From the NCBI RefSeq assembly GCF_029894125.1, contig NZ_JARXYZ010000012.1, positions 62,001 through 126,000 on the forward strand: 64,000 nucleotides of DNA, written 5' to 3'. Positions within the stretch are counted from its first letter, which is position 1; each line of letters opens with the position of its first letter. Below are positions 51,222 through 59,230 of this stretch, one piece after another. Source of the DNA: Kitasatospora sp. MAA19 (GTDB lineage: Bacteria > Actinomycetota > Actinomycetes > Streptomycetales > Streptomycetaceae). The notes beneath the pieces were generated by a model that saw only the letters and a program-made list of their open reading frames with translations, was not told the DNA's origin and ran no database searches. A program made the translations under genes and the position numbers.

Positions 51222-52448
51222 TTACCAGGCGGCCGGTAGGTGGGCGGGGCTGCGGGTGGTGGTGCCGAGTTGCCAGGTGAGCCGGTCGACGGGGGTGGTG
51301 AGGCGGAGACGGGGGAGGGCGATGGCGAGGCGGTGGAGGGATTCGCGCATTTCGAGGCGCATCCGCCAGGCGCCGAGGCAGTAGTGCGGGCCGGCGCTGA
51401 AGGCGAGGGTCGGGGCGGGCAGCGGGTGGTCGAGGTCGGTGTCGAGGCCGTCGGGGAAGACCGCGGGGTCGCGGTTGGCGCTGCCGAGGCTGATGGCGAG
51501 GACGGCGCCGGCGGGGATGCGGACACCGCCGAGGTCGACCGGGTGGGTGGCACGGCGGGTGGTGGCCTCGTCGTCGCCGAGCGGGATGAAGTGGAGGAGG
51601 CGTTCGGTGACGCGTTCGGTGGTGTCGGGGTCGGCGAGGCGGGGCCAGTGGTCGGGGCGTTCGCCGAGCAGGTAGACGAGGGCGTTGCCGAGGGCGCCGG
51701 TGACGCTCTCGTTGCCGCTCGCGGTGAGTCCGCAGACCAGGTGGACGAGTGATTCCTCGGGAACGCCGCCGTCCTGGTCGGCGGCCTGGACGAGGCGGCT
51801 GACCAGGTCTTCGCCGGGGGCGCCGCGGCGGCGGGCGATCAGTTCGGCGGTGTAGGCGGCGTATTCGGCGAGGGCGTCGGCGGGGTCGTCCGACAGGTCG
51901 TCGCCCGGGCCGGGAGCGGCCGGGTCGCCGCCGTCCGGGGTGCCGTCGGCGAGGACGGCGCGGGTCCAGCGGCGGAGCCGTCGTTCGTCGAGGCGGTCCG
52001 GGCCGTCCCCGTCGAGCCCCATCAGGCGGCTGGTGACCGCGAAGGGCACCGGCTGGGTGAACCCGGCGACGAGGTCGGCGGGGGCGCCGTCGGCCGCGAG
52101 GGCGTCGACGGCCTGCTGGACGCTCTCCGCGACCCAGGGTTGCCAGCCGGCGATGGCGCGGGCGGTGAAGGCCCGCTGGACGGTGCTGCGCAGTCGGCGG
52201 TGGGCGGGGCCGTCCTGGTTGAACATCGACGCCGGGTTGCTGGCCACGTCGGCGCCGCCGCCGGGGGTGCCGACGGTGTGCAGGTCGCCGCGGGTGAAAC
52301 GGGGGTCGGTGAGGGTCTGCCGGACGTCGTGGTAGCGGGTGACCAGCCACGCGGGGGTGCCGTCGGGGAGGGTGGTGGGGTGCGGCGCCTGGACGGGGGT
52401 GACGGGCAGTCGGTGCAACGGGGGGAGGGCGGGTGCGGCGGTGGACAT
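51222..52448 (-). CDS. Cytochrome P450 lacking the usual ExxR motif
   Basis: A 408-aa bacterial P450. The heme loop FSAGPHYCLGAWRMR with Cys357 is complete. The I-helix reads ASGNES, with Ser248 replacing the oxygen-activating Thr. In the K-helix, where VEELLR is normal, this protein has VTERLLH (280-286), so the Glu and Arg of ExxR are Arg283 and His286. Streptomycete CYP157 proteins are a known precedent for loss of ExxR. No ferredoxin or reductase gene is adjacent. AAGGG lies six bases before the ATG. Substrate unknown; a hydroxylase or a non-canonical heme protein are both possible. Confidence 0.85.
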   Translation of the reverse strand: MSTAAPALPPLHRLPVTPVQAPHPTTLPDGTPAWLVTRYHDVRQTLTDPRFTRGDLHTVGTPGGGADVASNPASMFNQDGPAHRRLRSTVQRAFTARAIAGWQPWVAESVQQAVDALAADGAPADLVAGFTQPVPFAVTSRLMGLDGDGPDRLDERRLRRWTRAVLADGTPDGGDPAAPGPGDDLSDDPADALAEYAAYTAELIARRRGAPGEDLVSRLVQAADQDGGVPEESLVHLVCGLTASGNESVTGALGNALVYLLGERPDHWPRLADPDTTERVTERLLHFIPLGDDEATTRRATHPVDLGGVRIPAGAVLAISLGSANRDPAVFPDGLDTDLDHPLPAPTLAFSAGPHYCLGAWRMRLEMRESLHRLAIALPRLRLTTPVDRLTWQLGTTTRSPAHLPAAW

Positions 52449-52579
52449 GAGGCCCTTCGGGGTCGGCGGTCCGGCGTGGAGTGAGAATCCAACTATCGTA
52501 ATTTCATGGGGAATTGGACGCTTCTGGTGCTTTTCCCATGGCTTCCGATGGTAGCGATTTCACCGTTCCCGGGAGGGGC

Positions 52580-52731
52580 TCATCCGAGCCGGTCGGGCGC
52601 CGGATCGGCGGGCAGGAGCGGCCGGAGGGCGCCCAGGACGGCGCCGATGCAGACGTCGCGCAACTCCTCGCGCGTGCGGGTCTCCTCGGTGAGCCAGTCG
52701 ACGACCAGCACCCGGACGAGGGCCAGGCCGA
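52580..52731 (-). pseudogene. C-terminal fragment of a regulator-like gene (TetR type?)
   Basis: The minus strand ends in a natural-looking coding tail: VRVLVVDWLTEETRTREELR, then DVCIGAVLGALRPLLPA and a stop at 52580. It resembles the C-terminus of TetR-type regulators. Upstream on the same strand it runs straight into the antisense of a tuf fragment, so the N-terminal part, including any DNA-binding domain, is gone. The match is by pattern only. Confidence 0.45.
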
Positions 52732-53101
<370 letters not shown>

Positions 53102-53130
53102 GCGCCGGAGCCGGACCCGGGGAGAGGGGG

Positions 53131-53175
53131 CAGGTCGTCCGAGCACACCGAGAGCCGGCGTTCTCGGACGACCTG
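53131..53175. terminator. Terminator between the tuf fragment and FAD hydroxylase gene
   Basis: Perfect 13-base arms, CAGGTCGTCCGAG and CTCGGACGACCTG, flank a 19-base loop. It begins 30 bases after the tuf stop and lies before the convergent hydroxylase stop (53216), so it can serve both. Confidence 0.75.
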
Positions 53176-53215
53176 GCAGCGTGGCGGGTCAGCCGCCGCT
53201 CGCGGACGGACTTCC

Positions 53216-54826
53216 TCAGGACGGGCAGGGCAGGGCCGCCGCGTCGGAGCCGACCCCGTACGTGCGCAGGTGGGCGGTGAGTGCGGCCGGGTCGGCCGTG
53301 CCCGCGGTGAGCCAGACGTGGCCGTCCGGGCGGACCAGTACGAGGGCGTCCCCGCTGATCCCGTAGGCGCGGTGGGCGTGGCCGTCGGGGTCGAGGACAT
53401 CGGCCCGGCGCACGCCCGGGAGTTCGGGCAGGGATGCCAGGGCGGGGTGCTCGCCGAAGGCCAGCAGGGTGGCGTGCGGGCCGCGGAGGAGGTCGAACAG
53501 GCGGGTGGGGGTGCCGTCGGCGGTGCGGCAGGGGGCGTCCGGGGCGCGGTCCCCGGCGCGGATGCCGGTGGCGTCGTCGAGGTCGCGGCCGAGCGGCCCG
53601 CCCCGGTAGTGGACGGACAGTCCGGTGAGGTCGCCGCCGGCCGAGTCGGTCAGGCTGCGGAACTGGTCGGCCAGGGCCTGGCCCCCACTGCCGCTGCTGA
53701 ACAGCGCCCGGTGCTGGGTGGAGGAGGCGGCGAGGGAGGCGCGGGCGACCGGCAGCCGCTCGGCCTGGTAGCTGTCGAGGAGTCGCTCGGGGGCGCCCTG
53801 CAGCACGGCCGCCAGTTTCCAGCCCAGGTTGTGCGCGTCCTGGATGCCGGTGTTCATGCCCTGGCCGCCGGCCGCGGACTGGCAGTGGGCGGAGTCTCCG
53901 GCGAGGAGGACGCGGCCGTCGCGGTAGCGCTCGACCAGGCGGACGGTCGGCCGCCAGACGGTGGACCAGGTCGGCGCGTGCAGCCGGACGCCGGGCAGGC
54001 CGGCCCGTTCGGCGAACAGCCGCTGGAAGGTGTCCAGGGTGGGGGCGGGGAGCCGGCCGTGCTCGTCCGGGCTGACGGCGGCGTGGACGGCCCAGGTCCC
54101 GTCCTGGCGCAGCGGGACCAACACCAGGGCGCCGACGCCGAGTTGTGGGTGGTTCCAGACGTGCATGCAGTCCGGGTCGACCCCGTCGATGCGCATCGTG
54201 GCCATCAGGAACCGCTCCTCCTCCCAGGTCTCGCCGAGGAACGGGATGCCGGCGCGCTTGCGGACGGTGCTGCGGCCGCCGTCGCAGCCGACCAGGTAGC
54301 GGGCGCCGATCCGTTCGGTGCGCTCCCCGCCGCGGACGGTCCCGCCCGGGCCGGCCTCGGTGGGCTCCCCGCGCCGGACGGTGGTGAGGACGCCGTCCGC
54401 GTCCTGGGTGTAGTCGAGGAGTTCGGTGGCCGGCTCGACCGTGACGCCGTGGTCGGCGAGCCGGTCGCGCAGCACGGCCTCCGTCTGGTGCTGGGCGAGC
54501 AGCAGCATGCCGGCGTACGGGCGGTCGGTGGTCGGGGCGTTGGCGGGACCCGGGTCGACCTCCTGGACGAGCCGGGCGCCCTCGTAGCTGCGGACCCTGA
54601 GGTTGACGTCGCCGCGGGCGAGGATCTCGTCGACCACGCCGAGGTCGTCGAACACCTCCAGCGTCCGGGGGTTGACGCCCTTGCCGCGGACGCCGCGGTC
54701 GCGGAACTGCGGATCCCGTTCGATGATCCGGCAGTCGACCCCCGCGCGGGCCAGCCCGAGGGCGAGCGTCAGACCGACCGGGCCGGCGCCGACCACGAGG
54801 ACGTCGGTCGTACGGGCAGTGCTCAT
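53216..54826 (-). CDS. FAD-dependent aromatic hydroxylase-type monooxygenase
   Basis: A 536-aa class A flavoprotein hydroxylase (PheA/TfdB, RdmE-like family). The N-terminal GxGxxG is VVGAGPVGLTLALGLA, and the FAD-ribose Glu follows in RIIERD. The DG motif is LVGCDGGRS (about residues 185-193), and the GD motif is LLAGDSAHCQSAAGGQGMN (about 316-334). A C-terminal thioredoxin-like domain completes the family layout. It uses NAD(P)H and O2, typically to hydroxylate phenolic or polyketide substrates or inactivate an aromatic antibiotic. It is divergent from a TetR gene with an inverted operator between them, so it is probably an inducible detoxification enzyme. Confidence 0.9.
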   Translation of the reverse strand: MSTARTTDVLVVGAGPVGLTLALGLARAGVDCRIIERDPQFRDRGVRGKGVNPRTLEVFDDLGVVDEILARGDVNLRVRSYEGARLVQEVDPGPANAPTTDRPYAGMLLLAQHQTEAVLRDRLADHGVTVEPATELLDYTQDADGVLTTVRRGEPTEAGPGGTVRGGERTERIGARYLVGCDGGRSTVRKRAGIPFLGETWEEERFLMATMRIDGVDPDCMHVWNHPQLGVGALVLVPLRQDGTWAVHAAVSPDEHGRLPAPTLDTFQRLFAERAGLPGVRLHAPTWSTVWRPTVRLVERYRDGRVLLAGDSAHCQSAAGGQGMNTGIQDAHNLGWKLAAVLQGAPERLLDSYQAERLPVARASLAASSTQHRALFSSGSGGQALADQFRSLTDSAGGDLTGLSVHYRGGPLGRDLDDATGIRAGDRAPDAPCRTADGTPTRLFDLLRGPHATLLAFGEHPALASLPELPGVRRADVLDPDGHAHRAYGISGDALVLVRPDGHVWLTAGTADPAALTAHLRTYGVGSDAAALPCPS

Positions 54827-54847
54827 GAGGGGTCCCCTCCCGAAATA

Positions 54848-54909
54848 AGATACGTCGCGTTTCTTGGTCTCGACTGTAGACTCGCCCTAATAAGAAACGC
54901 AACGTATCT
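54848..54909. promoter_or_regulatory. Paired TetR-type operators in divergent promoter
   Basis: Two 18-base arms (54848-54865 and 54892-54909) form an inverted repeat with a single mismatch. Each arm is itself a near-palindrome of the type AAACG-CAA-CGTAT. The leftward promoter TTGCGT (54897-54902) with TACAGT (54873-54878), 18 bases apart, drives the hydroxylase, and its -35 lies inside the right operator. A rightward candidate is TTGGTC with TAATAA, 18 bases apart. Confidence 0.75.
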
Positions 54910-54934
54910 ACGAGAATCTGGTGCGGCACTCGTG

Positions 54935-55555
54935 ATGACCGGCAGAGCGGCGGAAGACGGACCGGCGGGCGCCAAGGCCTCGCGTCGGCGCGGTGACGAA
55001 CTGGAGCGGGCGATCCTCGACGCCGTCTGGGCCGAACTCGCCGAACACGGCTACGACCGACTCACCATGGACGGCGTCGCCGCCCGCGCCCGGACCAGCA
55101 AGCCGGTGCTCTACCGCCGCTGGTCCAACCGCGCCGCACTGGTGATCGCCGCCCTCGACCGCAACGCCCCCGACTACCGGGAGCCGCCCGACACCGGCGA
55201 GTTGCGGGCCGACCTGGCGCTCTTCCTGCGCAGCCTGCTGCACCGCTTCGACGATCTGCCGCCGGACGCCGTGCACGGCCTCCTGATCGACCTGATGCGA
55301 GACCCCGAACTGCGCGAGCACTTCCGCGGACTGGCCCTGCGGGGCCCGGTGGACGGCCTGACGGCGATGCTGCGCCGGGCCGCCGACCGGGGCGAGATCA
55401 ACCCCGCGCGGCTGACCCCGCGCACCTGCTCCCTCCCGCTCGACCTGCTGCGCGAGTCCTTCCTGCTCGGCGGGGGCGTCCCGCCCGACCACGTCGTCGA
55501 CGAGATCCTCGACGACATCGTCCTTCCGCTGCTCAGGGCGCCGTCCGCGGGCTGA
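54935..55555 (+). CDS. TetR-family repressor of the FAD hydroxylase
   Basis: A 206-aa TetR regulator. The DNA-binding helix-turn-helix (about residues 18-62) includes HGYDRLTMDGVAARARTSKP followed by LYRRWSNRAALV. The C-terminal ligand domain includes LRADLALFLRSLLHRFDDLP and DLMRDPELREHF, the TetR_C_11-like arrangement. Start ATG 54935; GTG 54932 is in frame just before, and neither has a clear ribosome site. The divergent hydroxylase gene and the paired operators between them make it an autoregulated local repressor, probably released by the hydroxylase substrate. Confidence 0.9.
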   Translation: MTGRAAEDGPAGAKASRRRGDELERAILDAVWAELAEHGYDRLTMDGVAARARTSKPVLYRRWSNRAALVIAALDRNAPDYREPPDTGELRADLALFLRSLLHRFDDLPPDAVHGLLIDLMRDPELREHFRGLALRGPVDGLTAMLRRAADRGEINPARLTPRTCSLPLDLLRESFLLGGGVPPDHVVDEILDDIVLPLLRAPSAG

Positions 55556-55563
55556 ACGGCGAG

Positions 55564-55628
55564 GCATACCCCCACCCCGTACATCCGGCCTGGCCTTGCG
55601 CCCCCCGCGCGCATACCCCCACCCCGTA
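55564..55628. repeat. Direct repeat of CsoR-operator-like half-sites
   Basis: GCATACCCCCACCCCGTA occurs perfectly twice (55564-55581 and 55611-55628), 47 bases apart. The left part, ATACCCCC, equals half of the CsoR-type operators found elsewhere in this region, but the right part is not its complement. It lies between convergent tetR and csoR genes. Confidence 0.75.
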
Positions 55629-55703
55629 GCCGAAAGCCCCTGACGCCGCTCACCAAGTGCCGGACGGGACCCAGGGCCCGCCCGGTCGTCAGGGACTTTC
55701 GGC
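55629..55703. terminator. Bidirectional terminator between tetR and csoR
   Basis: Arms of 17 bases, GCCGAAAGCCCCTGACG and its near complement, pair with one mismatch around a 41-base loop. They sit between the convergent stops at 55555 and 55710. Confidence 0.65.
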
Positions 55704-55709
55704 GGCCGG

Positions 55710-55991
55710 TCAGGAGCGGACGAGGCGGGCGATGGCCTGGTTGGCTTCTCTGACCCTGGTGCCGGCCTGCTGGCCGCCCTCGGCGATGGCGTCGCGGACG
55801 CAGCATTCGATGTGCTCGTCGAGCAGCCGGAGGGCGAAGGACTGAAGGGCGCGGCTGGCGGCGGAGACCTGGGTGAGGACGTCGATGCAGTAGGTGTCCT
55901 GTTCGACCATGCGCTGCAGGCCGCGGATCTGGCCCTCGATGCGGCGCAGCCGCTTGAGGAAGTCGTCCTTGTGGGGGCTGTGGCTGGCCAT
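55710..55991 (-). CDS. csoR: CsoR-type copper-sensing repressor
   Basis: A 93-aa all-helical repressor that leaves DNA when it binds Cu(I). KRLRRIEGQIRGLQRMVEQ starts the family fold. The copper ligands are Cys35 (DTYCIDVL), His60 and Cys64 (DEHIECC), with spacing as in CsoR; Cys63 is an extra cysteine. ATG 55991 is chosen for CGGAG six bases upstream, and the longer frame is Pro-rich. It lies beside a copper chaperone, a permease and a P1B ATPase whose promoters hold TACCC/GGGTA operators, so it is the regulator of that set. Confidence 0.93.
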   Translation of the reverse strand: MASHSPHKDDFLKRLRRIEGQIRGLQRMVEQDTYCIDVLTQVSAASRALQSFALRLLDEHIECCVRDAIAEGGQQAGTRVREANQAIARLVRS

Positions 55992-56147
55992 GGCCGACTC
56001 CGGTTCCTGCGCGGTCCGGGGAGGCCCGGGGCGCGGCGCCTCCGGGCGGGGGTTCCCCACTCTACCGGGGTGCGCCGGACGGGCTTTCGGCCCGGACGGG
56101 CGGAGCCGTCCGGGCCGATGGGGGCAGGCGGGTGGTCGGGTGGCCGG

Positions 56148-56471
56148 TCAGCCGTCGAGGCGGCCGACCAGGTCGTAGCCGGCCTCGTCGATGGCGGCGG
56201 CGACGGCGCTGTCGGCGAGCGGCAGGGTGCTGTCGACGGTGACCGTGCCGGTGGCGAGGTCCACGGCGACGTCGGTGACGCCGTCGATCTTCTTCAGCTC
56301 GGCGGTCACCGAGGTGACGCAGTGGCCGCAGGTCATGCCCTTCACCTGGAAGGCGGCCCGTCCGGCGATCCCGGCGTCGGGGGTCGCGGTGGCGCCGGTG
56401 CCGCACGAGCCGCAGCAGGAGGTGGCGGTCTCGGTGGCGGCGGACTCGACGGTGACGGCGGTCTCGGTCAT
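56148..56471 (-). CDS. copZ: CopZ-like copper chaperone with N-terminal Cys cluster
   Basis: A 107-aa protein. Residues about 40-107 are a heavy-metal-associated (HMA) domain with GMTCGHC (Cys48, Cys51) that would bind Cu(I) and hand it to CopA or CsoR. The N-terminal extension has a second cysteine cluster, CCGSCG (19-24), which normal CopZ lacks and which might bind additional metal. CAGGAG lies seven bases before the ATG. A TACCC/GGGTA operator lies about 75 bases upstream. It is transcribed toward csoR, 156 bases away, and may be in one transcript with it. Confidence 0.9.
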   Translation of the reverse strand: MTETAVTVESAATETATSCCGSCGTGATATPDAGIAGRAAFQVKGMTCGHCVTSVTAELKKIDGVTDVAVDLATGTVTVDSTLPLADSAVAAAIDEAGYDLVGRLDG

Positions 56472-56543
56472 GGGTGTGCTCCTGTCGTCAGTGCCCGGCG
56501 CCGGCCGCAGGTGCGGTCGGCTGCTTCGACCGAGAACATACCA

Positions 56544-56558
56544 TACCCCCCTAGGGTA
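56544..56558. promoter_or_regulatory. CsoR-type operator upstream of copZ
   Basis: TACCCCCCTAGGGTA: inverted TACCC/GGGTA halves, the pattern recognised by actinobacterial CsoR. It lies between divergent copZ and metF and overlaps the presumed copZ promoter. Confidence 0.75.
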
Positions 56559-56722
56559 ATCTGGAGTCCGAATCCGAACACCTCCGGACGGTCTTGGCCG
56601 ATCGTCAACCAGCCCTTGTGGCGCTCTCGTTGCGCCCTGCCGGGCAGGGTGGACGCGGCCGCCCGCGTCCCGGGCGGCCGGCCCTGACCGGCGACCGACC
56701 CCACCACCCGAGGTGACACCCC

Positions 56723-57730
56723 ATGGACCACACCACCCGCCCCGGAGCACGTGGCCCGCGCGGCCTGCGCGAGATCCTGGCGGCCGGCGAACGGACGTAC
56801 TCCTTCGAGTTCTTCCCCGCCAAGGACGACGCCGGCGAGCGCGCACTGTGGGCCGCGATCCGGCGGGTGGAGGCGGTCGCGCCGACCTTCGTCTCCGTCA
56901 CCTACGGTGCGGGCGGCTCCTCGCGCGACCGCACCATCGAGACCACCGAGCGGATCGCCGCCCAGACCACCCTGCGGCCGGTGGCCCACCTCACCGCCGT
57001 CGGCCACTCCACCGCCGAGCTCCAGGCCGTCCTGCGGCGCTATGCGGACGTCGGGATCCGTGACGTCCTCGCCCTGCGCGGCGACCCGCCGGGCAATCCG
57101 AACGGCGCCTGGGAGCCGCATCCCCGGGGCCTGCGGCACGCCGCCGAACTGGTCGAACTGGTCAAGGACTGCGGCGCGTTCACGGTCGGGGTGGCGGCCT
57201 TCCCGGAGCGCCACCCGCGCTCGGCGGACTGGGCGGACGACATCCGGCACTTCGTCGCCAAGTGCCGGGCCGGCGCCGACTACGCCGTCACCCAGATGTT
57301 CTTCGAGGTCGAGCACTACCTGCGGCTGCGCGACCGGCTCGCCGAGGCCGGCTGTGACACCCCGGTCATCCCGGAGATCATGCCGGCCACCGACGTCCGC
57401 CAGATCGCCCGCTTCGCCGAACTCAGCGGTGCCTCCTTCCCGGCGGGCCTGGCGGCACGGCTGGAGGCGGCCCGCGGGGACCGGGTGGCGGCCCACCGCA
57501 TCGGCGTGGACCACGCCACCCGGATGGCCGAACGTCTGCTCCAGGAGGGCGCGCCCGGCCTGCACTTCATCACGCTGAACCGCTCCACCGCCGCCCTGGA
57601 GATCCACCGCAACCTCGGGCTGGACCGCTCCGGGCCGCGACCCGTCCCGCGCCCGTCCCCGTCGGCCGTCCCCGCGTCGCAGGCCGTCGCGACGGCGGCG
57701 GCCCGGCCACTGATCGGCGGCCGGGCCTGA
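56723..57730 (+). CDS. metF: Methylenetetrahydrofolate reductase
   Basis: A 335-aa flavin enzyme that reduces 5,10-methylene-THF to 5-methyl-THF for methionine synthesis. The barrel begins TYSFEFFPAKDD with the conserved catalytic Glu. VSVTYGAGGSS, DVLALRGDPPG and DYAVTQMFFEVEHY are further family signatures. The last 40 residues are an Ala/Pro-rich tail outside the fold. GAGGTGA precedes the ATG. It lies inside the copper region, divergent from copZ; whether copper affects it through the shared intergenic operator is open. No methionine-type riboswitch was recognised in its 250-base leader. Confidence 0.93.
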   Translation: MDHTTRPGARGPRGLREILAAGERTYSFEFFPAKDDAGERALWAAIRRVEAVAPTFVSVTYGAGGSSRDRTIETTERIAAQTTLRPVAHLTAVGHSTAELQAVLRRYADVGIRDVLALRGDPPGNPNGAWEPHPRGLRHAAELVELVKDCGAFTVGVAAFPERHPRSADWADDIRHFVAKCRAGADYAVTQMFFEVEHYLRLRDRLAEAGCDTPVIPEIMPATDVRQIARFAELSGASFPAGLAARLEAARGDRVAAHRIGVDHATRMAERLLQEGAPGLHFITLNRSTAALEIHRNLGLDRSGPRPVPRPSPSAVPASQAVATAAARPLIGGRA

Positions 57731-57783
57731 CGAGGGGCCGGCCTGACGGGGGAGCGTCCGGCCCGGCGGGGCGCGGTAGGTTC

Positions 57784-57800
57784 ATACCCCGTATGGGTAT
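57784..57800. promoter_or_regulatory. CsoR-type operator upstream of the permease gene
   Basis: ATACCC (57784) and GGGTAT (57795) are inverted around CGTAT, 50 bases before the permease start. Same layout as the operators at 56544, 59100 and 59139. Confidence 0.75.
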
Positions 57801-57850
57801 ATGGTCCTCGGCGCTGGCGAACCCGTGGCACCAGGGAAGGCGGACCCACC

Positions 57851-59020
57851 ATGCACGCGATCCTGCACGCGCTGTCCATCGCCGGATCGATGACCTGGGA
57901 GATCACCTGGGCGCTGATCCTCGGCTTCCTGCTCTCCGCCGTCGTCCAGGCCGTCGTCCGCAAGTCCACCGTCGTCCGGCTGCTCGGCGACGACCGCCCC
58001 CGCACCCTCGCCGTGGCCTCCCTGCTCGGTGCGGCCTCCTCCTCCTGCTCGTACGCGGCCGTCGCGCTCGCCCGCTCGCTGTTCCGCAAGGGCGCGAACT
58101 TCACCGCCGCGATGGCCTTCGAGATCGCCTCGACCAACCTGGTCGTCGAACTCGGCGTCATCCTGGCCCTGTTGCTGGGCTGGCAGTTCACGGCGGCCGA
58201 GTTCATCGGCGGTCCGGTGATGATCCTCGTCCTCGCCCTGCTCTTCCGGCTCCTGCTGCGCGACGGACTGCTCCGCGAGGCCCGCGAACAGGCCGGCCGC
58301 GGCCGGGCCGGCTCGATGGAGGGCCACGCGGCGATGGACATGTCCGTCGCCGGGGAGGGCTCCTTCGCCCGCCGGCTGCTGTCCCGGCAGGGCGTCACGT
58401 CCGTCTCGCACGTGTTCGTGATGGAGTGGGCGGCCATCCTCAAGGACCTCGTCCTCGGGCTGCTCATCGCCGGTGCCATCGCCGCCTGGGTGCCGGACTC
58501 CTTCTGGCGGGCCTTCTTCTTCGCCGACCACCCGCTGGCCGGCAAGCTGTGGGGCCCGCTGATCGGCCCGCTGGTGGCGATCGCGTCCTTCGTCTGCTCG
58601 ATCGGCAACGTGCCGCTCGCCGTGGTGCTGTGGAAGGGCGGGATCAGCTTCGGCGGGGTCGTCGCGTTCATCTTCGCGGACCTGCTGATCCTGCCGATCC
58701 TGAACATCTACCGGAAGTACTACGGCCGCCGCACGGCCCTCTTCCTGCTCGGCACCTTCTACGCGGCCATGGTGGTGGCCGGCTACGTCGTCGAGTTCCT
58801 CTTCGGCGGCCTCGGGCTGGTCCCCGACCAGCGCGATGCCGAGATCCCGATGTCGGGCATCGAGTGGAACTACACCGCCTGGCTGAACCTCGCCTTCCTC
58901 CTGCTCGCCGCGGCCCTCCTCGCCCGCTTCCTCCGCACCGGCGGCCGCGACATGCTCCGCATGATGGGCGGTTCGCCTGACGCCGCCGCCGCGGACGGAC
59001 ACGGGAACGGCCACCACTGA
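57851..59020 (+). CDS. Predicted permease (UPF0718/ArsP-like), copper-regulated
   Basis: A 389-aa membrane protein with about eight hydrophobic segments in two related halves. The halves are marked by GAASSSCSYAAVALARSLF and IASFVCSIGNVPLAVVLW, each with a conserved Cys-Ser pair, as in the PF03773 permease family. Some family members export organoarsenicals and others are linked to metals; no member is well understood. A Met/His-containing loop (SMEGHAAMDMSV) and a C-terminal His-rich tail (HGNGHH) could bind copper. The CsoR-type operator upstream and the neighbouring copA support a role in copper handling, which is an inference. Confidence 0.85.
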   Translation: MHAILHALSIAGSMTWEITWALILGFLLSAVVQAVVRKSTVVRLLGDDRPRTLAVASLLGAASSSCSYAAVALARSLFRKGANFTAAMAFEIASTNLVVELGVILALLLGWQFTAAEFIGGPVMILVLALLFRLLLRDGLLREAREQAGRGRAGSMEGHAAMDMSVAGEGSFARRLLSRQGVTSVSHVFVMEWAAILKDLVLGLLIAGAIAAWVPDSFWRAFFFADHPLAGKLWGPLIGPLVAIASFVCSIGNVPLAVVLWKGGISFGGVVAFIFADLLILPILNIYRKYYGRRTALFLLGTFYAAMVVAGYVVEFLFGGLGLVPDQRDAEIPMSGIEWNYTAWLNLAFLLLAAALLARFLRTGGRDMLRMMGGSPDAAAADGHGNGHH

Positions 59021-59099
59021 CGCGGTGCCGGGCGACCCGCCGGGGATCGCCCGGCGCCGGGTGGCCGCAGGGCCCGGGTGGTCATCGACGCTTGCCCTG

Positions 59100-59118
59100 T
59101 ATACCCCTAGGGGGTATA
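59100..59118. promoter_or_regulatory. CsoR-type operator 1 upstream of copA
   Basis: TATACCCCTAGGGGGTATA is an almost perfect palindrome and the best CsoR-type site in the window. Its AT-rich ends could overlap the copA promoter. Confidence 0.85.
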
Positions 59119-59138
59119 AATGAACTCAGCGCCGCAGG

Positions 59139-59155
59139 ATACCCCTCCCGGGTAT
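59139..59155. promoter_or_regulatory. CsoR-type operator 2 upstream of copA
   Basis: ATACCC (59139) and GGGTAT (59150) are inverted, 20 bases after operator 1 (four helical turns centre to centre). Two sites may give tighter repression of copA. Confidence 0.75.
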
Positions 59156-59230
59156 GGTGCCGAGCACGACGGCGTGGACCCGCGGACACCCTCCGCACGC
59201 CCTGCACGACGACTGTCACGAGGAGCAACG

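Noticed and set aside
56472..56722. Methionine-related riboswitch in the metF leader
   Set aside because: Only a short GC hairpin (56635-56649) is visible; no SAM, SAH or cobalamin core could be recognised by eye.
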